A stretch of DNA of 56,010 nt from assembly GCF_007990935.1 (NCBI RefSeq), contig NZ_BJXJ01000028.1, forward strand, positions 1 to 56,010. Reading direction: 5' to 3'. This document shows positions 48,987-56,010 of the stretch, piece by piece. The translations under genes and the position numbers were made by a program. The number at the start of each line of letters is the position of its first letter. Position 1 is the first letter of the stretch. Source of the DNA: Vibrio sagamiensis NBRC 104589 (GTDB lineage Bacteria; Pseudomonadota; Gammaproteobacteria; Enterobacterales; Vibrionaceae). The notes below the pieces were generated by a model. The model saw nothing but the letters and a program-made list of their open reading frames with translations. It was not told the origin of the DNA and did no database searches.

Positions 48987-49445
48987 ATGGATATTCGTAA
49001 AATCAAAAAACTGATCGAATTAGTTGAAGAGTCTGGCATTGCTGAACTCGAAATCTCTGAAGGCGAAGAATCGGTACGTATCAGTCGTAACGCTCCGGCT
49101 ACAGCAGCACCTATTCAATATGCAGCAGCTCCTGTTGCAGCGCCTGCACCAGTAGCACCTACTGCGTCTCCAGCAACAGAGGCCCCAGCGGCTACACCAG
49201 CAACACCAGCTGGTCATCAGGTTCTTTCTCCAATGGTGGGAACGTTCTATCGCTCTCCAAGCCCAGATGCAAAAGCTTTCGTTGAAGTAGGCCAAAGCGT
49301 AACAGCTGGCGATACTCTATGCATTGTTGAAGCAATGAAAATGATGAACCAGATTGAAGCTGACAAATCAGGTGTTGTCACAGCAATCCTAGTTGAAGAC
49401 GGCCAACCAGTTGAATTCGACCAACCACTCGTTGTAATCGAATAA
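48987..49445 (+). CDS. accB: Biotin carboxyl carrier protein of acetyl-CoA carboxylase
   Basis: A 152-residue carrier with an N-terminal helical part, an Ala/Pro-rich linker (about residues 36-76) and a C-terminal biotinyl domain. The biotinylated Lys118 is in EAMKM. The thumb-like insert (about [10 protein letters not shown]) is present. It moves carboxybiotin between AccC and the AccAD transferase in the first step of fatty acid synthesis. accC starts 14 bp later in the same operon. Confidence 0.98.
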   Translation: MDIRKIKKLIELVEESGIAELEISEGEESVRISRNAPATAAPIQYAAAPVAAPAPVAPTASPATEAPAATPATPAGHQVLSPMVGTFYRSPSPDAKAFVEVGQSVTAGDTLCIVEAMKMMNQIEADKSGVVTAILVEDGQPVEFDQPLVVIE

Positions 49446-49459
49446 GCGGGGCTCGCCTT

Positions 49460-50803
49460 ATGCTAGATAAAGTAGTCATCGCGAACCGAGGTGAAATTGC
49501 ACTTCGTATTCTTCGCGCTTGTAAAGAGTTAGGTATCAAAACAGTCGCTGTACACTCAACAGCGGACCGCGATCTAAAACACGTCCTTCTTGCTGATGAA
49601 ACCGTCTGTATCGGTCCAGCGCGTGGCATCGACAGTTACCTAAATATTCCTCGCATCATTTCTGCTGCCGAAGTAACAGGAGCTATTGCGATTCACCCAG
49701 GCTACGGTTTCCTCTCTGAAAATGCAGACTTTGCAGAGCAAGTAGAACGTAGCGGCTTCATTTTCGTTGGTCCCAAAGCAGAGACCATCCGTATGATGGG
49801 TGACAAAGTTTCAGCCATCAATGCGATGAAAAAAGCGGGCGTTCCTTGTGTACCAGGTTCTGACGGTCCACTCGACGACGATGAAACCAAAAACAAAGCT
49901 CATGCTAAACGTATTGGCTATCCAGTAATCATAAAAGCATCTGGCGGCGGCGGCGGTCGTGGTATGCGTGTAGTCCGTTCAGAAGCAGATCTTATTCAAG
50001 CGATTGCAATGACTCGTGCAGAAGCAAAAGCGGCCTTCAATAATGACGTCGTTTACATGGAAAAGTTCCTAGAAAACCCTCGTCACGTTGAAGTCCAAAT
50101 CATTGCAGATGGTCAAGGTGGTGCGATTCATCTTGGTGAGCGTGATTGCTCGATGCAACGTCGTCATCAAAAAGTTGTAGAAGAGGCACCTGCCCCAGGT
50201 ATCACTGAAGAAATGCGTAAATACATCGGTGAACGTTGTACTCGTGCGTGTATCGAGATTGGTTACCGCGGTGCTGGTACATTTGAATTCTTGTACGAAA
50301 ACGGGGAATTCTACTTCATTGAAATGAATACACGAATTCAGGTTGAGCATCCAGTAACAGAGATGGTCACAGGTGTAGACCTAATCAAAGAGCAGCTTCG
50401 TGTTGCAGCAGGTCAACCACTGTCTTTTACCCAAGATGACATTAAGATCCGTGGTCATGCGATTGAATGCCGTATCAATGCTGAAGATCCTGAGCGCTTC
50501 TTGCCTTCCCCTGGTAAAATTGAGCGTTTCCATCCACCAGGTGGAATGGGTGTTCGTTGGGAATCTCACATTTACACAGGTTACACGGTTCCTCCACACT
50601 ACGACTCAATGATCGGCAAGCTGATCACATTTGGCGAAAATCGTGACGTTGCAATTTCACGCATGAAAAATGCACTCAGCGAAATGATTATTGAAGGTAT
50701 TAAAACCAATATTACTCTTCAAGAGTCGATCATGAATGATGAGAACTTCCAACACGGTGGTGCAAACATTCACTATCTAGAGAAGAAGCTAGGCCTTCAA
50801 TAA
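49460..50803 (+). CDS. accC: Biotin carboxylase subunit of acetyl-CoA carboxylase
   Basis: A 447-residue ATP-grasp enzyme that carboxylates biotin on AccB with ATP and bicarbonate. It shows the N-terminal [17 protein letters not shown], the glycine-rich ATP lid [11 protein letters not shown], the catalytic segment [14 protein letters not shown], and the biotin-carboxylase C-terminal domain with RINAEDP. It is co-transcribed with accB and closed by a strong terminator. Confidence 0.98.
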   Translation: MLDKVVIANRGEIALRILRACKELGIKTVAVHSTADRDLKHVLLADETVCIGPARGIDSYLNIPRIISAAEVTGAIAIHPGYGFLSENADFAEQVERSGFIFVGPKAETIRMMGDKVSAINAMKKAGVPCVPGSDGPLDDDETKNKAHAKRIGYPVIIKASGGGGGRGMRVVRSEADLIQAIAMTRAEAKAAFNNDVVYMEKFLENPRHVEVQIIADGQGGAIHLGERDCSMQRRHQKVVEEAPAPGITEEMRKYIGERCTRACIEIGYRGAGTFEFLYENGEFYFIEMNTRIQVEHPVTEMVTGVDLIKEQLRVAAGQPLSFTQDDIKIRGHAIECRINAEDPERFLPSPGKIERFHPPGGMGVRWESHIYTGYTVPPHYDSMIGKLITFGENRDVAISRMKNALSEMIIEGIKTNITLQESIMNDENFQHGGANIHYLEKKLGLQ

Positions 50804-50823
50804 GCACTCATTTTTTCTTGTTC

Positions 50824-50860
50824 AAAATGGGCTGCAACTTGCAGCCCATTTTATTTTTTT
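50824..50860 (+). terminator. Terminator of accBC
   Basis: A 12-bp stem AAAATGGGCTGC/GCAGCCCATTTT is followed by a long T-run. Confidence 0.95.
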
Positions 50861-51140
50861 TTAATACCCACCTAATCGAGATTTCTCCTGCTCAAAACAC
50901 AAATCAAAAACCGCATCCATCATCCTTAAAAATAGGCTTTCACTTCTAGTACTGGACGCTTAGTTTTGCCAAAATAGTGAGCTTTTCTTAATACATAAAC
51001 GAATAAAAACGAATACATATACCGACAAAAAAATCAATATCAGCCTTGTGAATGGAGAAGCATTAACATCACATAACGAACACGATTTGGGTATAACGCA
51101 ACATTGAACGTTAATCACTCGATACAATTGGACTCAATCA
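50861..51140. other. Intergenic region before yhdT
   Basis: I see no gene, clear promoter or hairpin in this A+T-rich 280-bp remainder of the accC-yhdT gap. Confidence 0.4.
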
Positions 51141-51422
51141 ATGAAAACTCTATCAGAGCGCTATCATCAAGCACATAAAGAGGCCAAATGGTCATGCGCT
51201 TTAGCACTCGCTTACTTTGTTTGGTGGTATTTATCCGCCTACGTCATCGCACCAGAACCAAACTCATCAGAAGCACCAGAACTCTACTTTGGATTTCCTC
51301 TATGGTTTTTACTTGCCTGTATTTTAGGCCCACTTATTTTCAGCCTCTTATGTGCCCTGATGGTGCGCTACCTTTTTCAAGATATGCCTCTCGATATTAC
51401 GGAGGATGATAATGAACACTGA
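51141..51422 (+). CDS. yhdT: YhdT-family small membrane protein
   Basis: A 93-residue protein with two transmembrane helices (about residues 17-36 and 55-77) and an acidic C-terminus, of the YhdT/DUF997 family. Its end overlaps the panF start by 11 nt, so the two are translationally coupled and YhdT is likely an accessory to the pantothenate symporter. Order accC-yhdT-panF-prmA is as in E. coli. Confidence 0.9.
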   Translation: MKTLSERYHQAHKEAKWSCALALAYFVWWYLSAYVIAPEPNSSEAPELYFGFPLWFLLACILGPLIFSLLCALMVRYLFQDMPLDITEDDNEH

Positions 51423-52866
51423 GCTACTGCTCCCTCTAGCCCTCTATCTTTTTGCAGTGTTTGCATTGGCTTTGTACTCGAGACGTCATAAAAAAAAGAG
51501 CAACGATTTTTTAACTGAACATTTAATCGGTAATCGCAGTATGGGAGGCTTCGTGCTTGCCATGACACTCGCAGCAACTTATGCCAGTGCCAGTTCATTT
51601 ATTGGTGGACCAGGAGCCGCCTATCAAATGGGATTGGGTTGGGTATTACTTGCGATGATACAATTACCTGCAGCTTGGTTAACCCTCGGTGTACTCGGCA
51701 AAAAATTTGCTATTGAGGCAAGACGACATAACGCGATCACCCTTAACGATATGCTCTATGCTCGTTACCAAAACCGTGCCGTGGTGATCTTCGCTTCATT
51801 AGCGTTATTATTGGCTTTCTTCGCCACCATGGTCGTGCAATTTATTGGTGGAGCAAGGTTATTACAAACAGTGACTGGACTTTCATACACTCAAGGTCTG
51901 ATGATTTTCTCACTGACTGTTGGTTTATATACCACTATTGGTGGCTTCAGAGCCGTAGTAATGACCGACACATTACAAGGGATCATGATGATCATTGGCA
52001 CTGTCGCTTTACTATATGGGATCGTTCAAGCAGGTGGAAGTGTCGGTGAATTGATCCAAGGACTACATACCATTGATCCAGCGCTTATTTCACCTTACGG
52101 ACCAAACCAGTTTCTCAACCAACCTATGATGTTGAGTTTTTGGATATTAGTCTGTTTTGGGGTCATTGGTCTCCCTCATGCAGCCGTGAGGTGTATCTCT
52201 TACCAATCCAGTGCATCATTACATCGTGGTATGGTGATCAGTACGATCATGGTTGCCTTCCTTATGTTTGGCATGCACCTCGCAGGGGCGTTAGGTCGTG
52301 CCATCGTGCCAGACATAGCAAGCCCGGACCAAATTATGCCAACACTTATGATAACCGTACTATCTCCTATCGTTGCAGGTCTCTTTTTAGCAGGCCCAAT
52401 GGCAGCGATCATGTCAACGATTGATTCACAGCTCATTCAAGCATCCGCGACACTACTCAAGGATTTATATATTAACTACCTTAATCCTAAAATGACTGCA
52501 GAAACGAATGCCAACCGAAAGCTGTCGAAGCTTTCGATATGGATTTCCGTGATATTTTCTATTCTCGTCTTTTTTGCTGCATTGAATCCTCCTGAAATGA
52601 TCATCTGGCTCAACCTAGTCGCATTAGGTGGAATGCAAGCGGTATTTTTATGGCCACTTATTATGGGGCTCTATTGGAGAAAAGCCTCCGCGATTGGGGC
52701 TTTAGCTTCTATGAGTGTTGGACTGACCTGCTACCTTTGTTTGGTTTGGTTTAAACCCAACCTTGGCGGTATACACGCAATTGTACCGACTATGATTATT
52801 GGCTTAATTACATTTTTACTCGGCAGTTATTACAAACCTAACGAAAGACCAATAAAAGCCATCTAG
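51412..52866 (+). CDS. panF: Sodium/pantothenate symporter
   Basis: A 484-residue SSS-family inner-membrane transporter with about thirteen helices that imports pantothenate with Na+, supplying coenzyme A synthesis. It is strongly PanF-like: GNRSMGGFVLAMTLAATYASASSFIGGPG-type start region, ARRHNAITLNDML, and FGVIGLPHAAVRCISY. The ATG at 51406 directly abuts GGAGG, whereas the ATG at 51412 is spaced 6 nt from it, so I use 51412. It is the second of three SSS-fold proteins in the window besides the DUF4212 partner and CrbS. Confidence 0.95.
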   Translation: MNTELLLPLALYLFAVFALALYSRRHKKKSNDFLTEHLIGNRSMGGFVLAMTLAATYASASSFIGGPGAAYQMGLGWVLLAMIQLPAAWLTLGVLGKKFAIEARRHNAITLNDMLYARYQNRAVVIFASLALLLAFFATMVVQFIGGARLLQTVTGLSYTQGLMIFSLTVGLYTTIGGFRAVVMTDTLQGIMMIIGTVALLYGIVQAGGSVGELIQGLHTIDPALISPYGPNQFLNQPMMLSFWILVCFGVIGLPHAAVRCISYQSSASLHRGMVISTIMVAFLMFGMHLAGALGRAIVPDIASPDQIMPTLMITVLSPIVAGLFLAGPMAAIMSTIDSQLIQASATLLKDLYINYLNPKMTAETNANRKLSKLSIWISVIFSILVFFAALNPPEMIIWLNLVALGGMQAVFLWPLIMGLYWRKASAIGALASMSVGLTCYLCLVWFKPNLGGIHAIVPTMIIGLITFLLGSYYKPNERPIKAI

Positions 52867-52908
52867 TGCTTTAGTTCTCATTATTTCGTATGCCCTCCTT
52901 TGCATGAT

Positions 52909-52936
52909 CCAAGGTGTTCTTTAAGACGAGCACCTT
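52909..52936. repeat. Inverted repeat after panF
   Basis: Arms CAAGGTG(T)/(G)CACCTTG form a 7- to 8-bp stem around a 12-nt loop, about 45 bp after the panF stop. There is no T-run. Confidence 0.4.
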
Positions 52937-53071
52937 GAACATAACGCATTTTTATAATCTTTCTGCGCTTACTTAGTCGTTTAAAAATCAACCAATATAC
53001 TTCAACAGATCTACAAGAACTGTTAGAATCGGCCTCCTTAACCATAGCTAACCAAAAAAGCGAATAAATAC

Positions 53072-53959
53072 ATGCCTTGGATTCAAATCAAACTTAACGC
53101 GACCAATGAGAACGCTGAACAAATCGGCGACATGCTAATGGAAGAGACAGGTGCGTTATCTGTGACATTTCTAGATGCACAAGACACTCCAGTATTCGAA
53201 CCTCTCCCTGGTGAAACTCGTTTGTGGGGCGATACTGATATTCTGGCACTGTATGATGCTGAAGCGGATACTGACTTTATTGTTAGTCAAATTAAAGCAA
53301 GCCAACTTCTCGCGAGTGACTTTGCCTACAAAGTTGAACAGCTCGAAGATAAAGACTGGGAACGTGAATGGATGGAGAACTTCCACCCAATGAAATTTGG
53401 CGAACGTCTATGGATTTGCCCAAGTTGGCGTGAAGTACCCGATCCACAAGCAGTCAATGTTATGCTTGACCCTGGCCTTGCTTTTGGCACAGGTACTCAC
53501 CCAACAACAGCATTATGTCTTGAATGGCTAGAGAGCCTTGACCTATCAGGAAAGACGGTTATCGACTTTGGCTGTGGTTCTGGCATTCTCGCCATTGCTG
53601 CCATCAAACTAGGGGCACAACAGGTGATCGGGGTTGATATCGATCCACAAGCTCTACAAGCTTCTTTGGATAACGCACAGCGCAATGGCGTCGCAGATAA
53701 ATTAGAAGTCTATCTTCCTCAGAATCAGCCTCAAGGCCTAGTGGCAGACGTCGTCGTTGCCAATATCCTTGCTGGCCCATTAAGAGAGCTCGCTCCTGTC
53801 ATTAAAAGCTTAGTGAAACCTGGTGGTGAGTTAGCGATGTCAGGCGTATTAGATACTCAAGCCGAAGACGTAGCGAACTACTATCGTGATGATCTTGATA
53901 TCGACCCAATTATCGAACAAAACGAGTGGTGTCGTATCTCTGGCAAGAAGCAAAAATGA
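53072..53959 (+). CDS. prmA: Ribosomal protein L11 methyltransferase
   Basis: A 295-residue SAM-dependent enzyme that trimethylates ribosomal protein L11. The N-terminal substrate-binding domain (about residues 1-100) is followed by a Rossmann methyltransferase domain: motif [14 protein letters not shown], the acidic GVDIDPQ, and NILAGPL. Length is typical. It lies between panF and dusB as in E. coli. Confidence 0.97.
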   Translation: MPWIQIKLNATNENAEQIGDMLMEETGALSVTFLDAQDTPVFEPLPGETRLWGDTDILALYDAEADTDFIVSQIKASQLLASDFAYKVEQLEDKDWEREWMENFHPMKFGERLWICPSWREVPDPQAVNVMLDPGLAFGTGTHPTTALCLEWLESLDLSGKTVIDFGCGSGILAIAAIKLGAQQVIGVDIDPQALQASLDNAQRNGVADKLEVYLPQNQPQGLVADVVVANILAGPLRELAPVIKSLVKPGGELAMSGVLDTQAEDVANYYRDDLDIDPIIEQNEWCRISGKKQK

Positions 53960-54033
53960 TTACGATTTTAAAATTTAATTGACTGAATTTTATGCAATTT
54001 CACAAACAATTTGTAAATGCTCAAATATTAGTC

Positions 54034-54068
54034 TTTTCACACAGTGAAAAAATGCGTAAAATGCGCGC
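54034..54068 (+). promoter_or_regulatory. dusB-fis promoter with GC discriminator
   Basis: A -10 TAAAAT (54057-54062), a 17-bp spacer and a weak -35 TTTTCA (54034-54039) are followed by the discriminator GCGCGCCC. This resembles the growth-rate- and ppGpp-controlled dusB-fis promoter of E. coli. Confidence 0.6.
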
Positions 54069-54097
54069 CCTTGCTGGAACAGAACTGTGATGACGTT

Positions 54098-55066
54098 TTG
54101 AAAATCGGAAACTATCAACTTAAAAACAATCTAATCGTAGCCCCAATGGCTGGTGTAACGGATAGACCGTTTCGCGAGTTGTGTCTTCGTTATGGTGCCG
54201 GTATGGCAGTCAGTGAAATGATGTCTGCCAACCCGAAACTGTGGGGAACGTCAAAATCGAAACAACGCATGGTACATGAAGGTGAATCGGGCATTCGCTC
54301 TGTACAAATTGCAGGTGCCGATCCACAGCTTATGGCTGATGCAGCTCAGTTTAGTGTTGAAAACGGTGCACAAATCATCGATATCAACATGGGTTGCCCA
54401 GCAAAGAAAGTGAATAAAAAGCTTGCCGGTTCTGCCTTACTTCAATATCCAGACATTATCGAACAGATTTTGACTGCGGTAGTAAAAGCAGTAGACGTAC
54501 CTGTGACGTTAAAAACCCGGACAGGTTGGGATACAGACAACAAAAACTGTGTCCAAATCGCTAAATTAGCCGAAAGCTGCGGCATACAAGCTCTTGCTCT
54601 CCACGGCAGAACAAAAGCGTGTATGTACAAAGGTGAGGCCGAATACGACAGCATTAAAGCAGTGAAACAAGCTATATCCATTCCGGTTATCGCAAACGGT
54701 GATATCGATAGCCCGGAAAAAGCAAAGTTTGTACTGGAGTACACCGGTGCTGATGCTTTAATGATTGGACGCCCTGCCCAAGGCCGTCCTTGGATTTTTC
54801 AGGAAATCCATCACTATTTGGAAAACGGCACCACAATGGGTGAACTTCCTAGTGAGGAAGTGAAAGCCATTATGCTTGGTCATGTTAATGCTCTACATGA
54901 CTTCTATGGTGAGTTCTTAGGCCCGCGAATCGCGCGTAAGCACGTAGGCTGGTACCTAAAAGAACATGAGCAAGCAAGTGAGTTTCGCCGTACCTTCAAC
55001 GCTATCGACGCAGCAGAATTGCAACTTGAGGCGTTAGAAGGTTATTTTGATAACGTTGCATCATAA
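54098..55066 (+). CDS. dusB: tRNA-dihydrouridine synthase B
   Basis: A 322-residue FMN enzyme that reduces uridine to dihydrouridine in tRNA (U17 in E. coli). Motifs: [27 protein letters not shown] with the catalytic Cys, LKTRTGW, and [16 protein letters not shown]. The open frame has a GTG at 54044, but that lies inside the promoter, upstream of the likely mRNA start; TTG 54098 ([11 protein letters not shown]) gives the family N-terminus. It is co-transcribed with fis 23 bp downstream. Confidence 0.95.
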   Translation: MKIGNYQLKNNLIVAPMAGVTDRPFRELCLRYGAGMAVSEMMSANPKLWGTSKSKQRMVHEGESGIRSVQIAGADPQLMADAAQFSVENGAQIIDINMGCPAKKVNKKLAGSALLQYPDIIEQILTAVVKAVDVPVTLKTRTGWDTDNKNCVQIAKLAESCGIQALALHGRTKACMYKGEAEYDSIKAVKQAISIPVIANGDIDSPEKAKFVLEYTGADALMIGRPAQGRPWIFQEIHHYLENGTTMGELPSEEVKAIMLGHVNALHDFYGEFLGPRIARKHVGWYLKEHEQASEFRRTFNAIDAAELQLEALEGYFDNVAS

Positions 55067-55089
55067 TTAAGAGAAGAGCTAGACCGAAT

Positions 55090-55386
55090 ATGTTCGAACA
55101 AAATCTGACTTCAGAAGCATTAACAGTAACTACAGTAACGTCACAAGACCAGATTACGCAAAAACCTTTACGTGACTCTGTTAAAGCGTCTCTTAAAAAC
55201 TACCTAGCCCAATTAAACGGTCAGGAAGTAACAGAACTATATGAATTAGTTCTAGCTGAAGTTGAACAACCACTACTAGATACCATTATGCAATACACTC
55301 GCGGCAACCAAACTCGCGCAGCAACAATGATGGGTATCAACCGCGGTACTCTTCGCAAAAAGCTTAAAAAATACGGCATGAACTAA
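55090..55386 (+). CDS. fis: DNA-binding protein Fis
   Basis: A 98-residue nucleoid protein that bends DNA and activates rRNA and tRNA promoters in fast growth. The N-terminal beta-hairpin region is followed by four helices; the C-terminal helix-turn-helix [20 protein letters not shown] is essentially the enterobacterial sequence. It is expressed from the dusB promoter and ends in a strong terminator. The promoter at 22-60 of this window is of the kind Fis regulates. Confidence 0.98.
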   Translation: MFEQNLTSEALTVTTVTSQDQITQKPLRDSVKASLKNYLAQLNGQEVTELYELVLAEVEQPLLDTIMQYTRGNQTRAATMMGINRGTLRKKLKKYGMN

Positions 55387-55408
55387 TAGATTTATAACGT
55401 ATCTTTGT

Positions 55409-55445
55409 AAAAAGGGGTGAGTCGGCAATGACTCACCCCTTTTTA
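55409..55445 (+). terminator. Terminator of dusB-fis
   Basis: A 15-bp stem AAAAAGGGGTGAGTC with its complement is followed by T-rich sequence, 23 bp after fis. Confidence 0.95.
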
Positions 55446-55960
55446 TTACTTTGCTCTTAAAATCATGACCTCAATTCTGCATCAAGCACATTGCATTAAA
55501 CTAGATAAAAAGTATCGTCAGTCAAGGAGAAAAATGACGCCTAGACTCGCCACAAAGGACTGAGAGCGCCATGATATCAAGAAAGTATAAGACCATTGTA
55601 TGATCATCCTTAGCCCTTAAAAAGGCATACAGCTCGTATTTTAATCTCTCTAAAAAAGACCGACATTAAATGTCAAAAGGCAAAGCAATATATACTCAGA
55701 GGTTTGGTATCGTACCATCTAATAACAGTGACTTTAATGCGCACTTTTATAATTCAATCTACGGAAATAAAAGAAAGACCGTCGTCTCTGTATGAACAAT
55801 TAGAGGCTTCGATAACACTCAAAATCTAGCCGATTGCAACTCTACACAATTCGACTTTAAAAGCTAGGCGAGTTCAAACCCTCGAGTCATGCTATTCACA
55901 CGAATAAGCTAGGGTATGTCAGAAGGGATAACAACATGCTAGGTTATGCCCTTTAGATGC
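55446..55960. other. Gene-free right end; possible small RNA
   Basis: About 515 bp contain no protein gene I can support. There is a consensus -10 TATAAT at 55748-55753 with no good -35, and a strong terminator 210 nt further on, leaving room for a transcript of about 230 nt. Three GCTAGG-type repeats occur at about 55861, 55908 and 55939, the last two as GCTAGGGTATG/GCTAGGTTATG. A 9-codon frame (55534-55563) follows AAGGAG. I cannot match any of this to a known RNA family. Confidence 0.3.
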
Positions 55961-55992
55961 AAAAAAGCCCACTCATCAGAGTGGGCTTTTTT
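55961..55992. terminator. Strong bidirectional terminator near right edge
   Basis: A 14-bp perfect stem AAAAAAGCCCACTC/GAGTGGGCTTTTTT has a 4-nt loop. It can terminate a rightward RNA from the gene-free stretch or a leftward gene beyond the window. Confidence 0.9.
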
Positions 55993-56010
55993 AAATTAAA
56001 AGCCTGGCGA

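Noticed and set aside
55860..55890. T-loop-like GTTCAAACC suggesting a tRNA
   Set aside because: Flanking bases pair for only about four base pairs and no acceptor, D or anticodon stems can be built.

Overview
The window is a stretch of gammaproteobacterial core chromosome, almost certainly from Vibrionaceae and most likely a Vibrio. This rests on near-family-typical proteins throughout (FrdABCD, CpxRA, GroESL, EpmA/EpmB/EF-P, AccBC, Fis), on the CrbS/CrbR acetate-switch proteins and the paired DUF4212/sodium-solute symporter, and on two copies of a palindrome (arms TATACCCAAG/CTTGGGTATA, 1925-1956 and 36650-36682) that I associate with Vibrio intergenic regions. I see no insertion sequence, prophage, integrase, CRISPR array, rRNA or complete tRNA gene.

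Layout. 1-4766: a leftward stable-RNA-type promoter at the edge, then orn, rsgA, psd and gpmM. 5296-9695: yibN, secB, gpsA, cysE and envC, all rightward (redox/rhodanese, export chaperone, phospholipid precursor, cysteine synthesis, division amidase activator). 9732-12446: a leftward DHH phosphoesterase, a TetR regulator and epmA. 12727-16104: the tightly coupled frdABCD operon. 16187-18617: a slot that is variable between relatives, holding an iodotyrosine-deiodinase-like nitroreductase and a lone SPFH/flotillin-like membrane protein, separated by a hairpin and four tandem 34-bp repeats. 18840-21053: efp, epmB and an MgtC/SapB-type membrane protein. 21155-23164: groESL with a sigma-32-type promoter. 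23546-27180: a MATE transporter, pfkA and fieF. 27309-30081: cpxP divergent from cpxRA with two CpxR boxes between. 30190-36636: trmL, fxsA, aspA, dcuA and dsbD. 36873-48176: an acetate-response neighbourhood (crbR, marC, DUF4212 subunit plus Na+/solute symporter, an anchored periplasmic protein, the transporter-kinase fusion crbS, an HcaT-like MFS permease and acs). 48478-55386: aroQ, accB, accC, yhdT, panF, prmA, dusB and fis. 55387-56010: no protein gene; a possible small RNA ends at a strong terminator.

How the genes fit together. Three themes recur. (i) Anaerobic fumarate respiration: AspA makes fumarate from aspartate, DcuA exchanges C4-dicarboxylates, and FrdABCD reduces fumarate. FNR-like TGAT-N4-ATCA motifs lie upstream of frdA and aspA, and one also lies upstream of pfkA. 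(ii) Envelope homeostasis: CpxRA/CpxP, DsbD, SecB, EnvC and Psd. (iii) Acetate use: CrbS/CrbR with acs, the DUF4212/SSS transporter pair and, further right, acetyl-CoA carboxylase subunits. EF-P and both enzymes that beta-lysylate it (EpmA, EpmB) are also present.

Nothing here is clearly a new multi-gene system. The strongest leads are the 34-bp tandem repeats with their accessory slot, the IYD-like dehalogenase candidate, the linked acetate-switch neighbourhood with an uncharacterised anchored protein beside CrbS, the EF-hand-like loop in the SSS symporter, and the gene-free right end.
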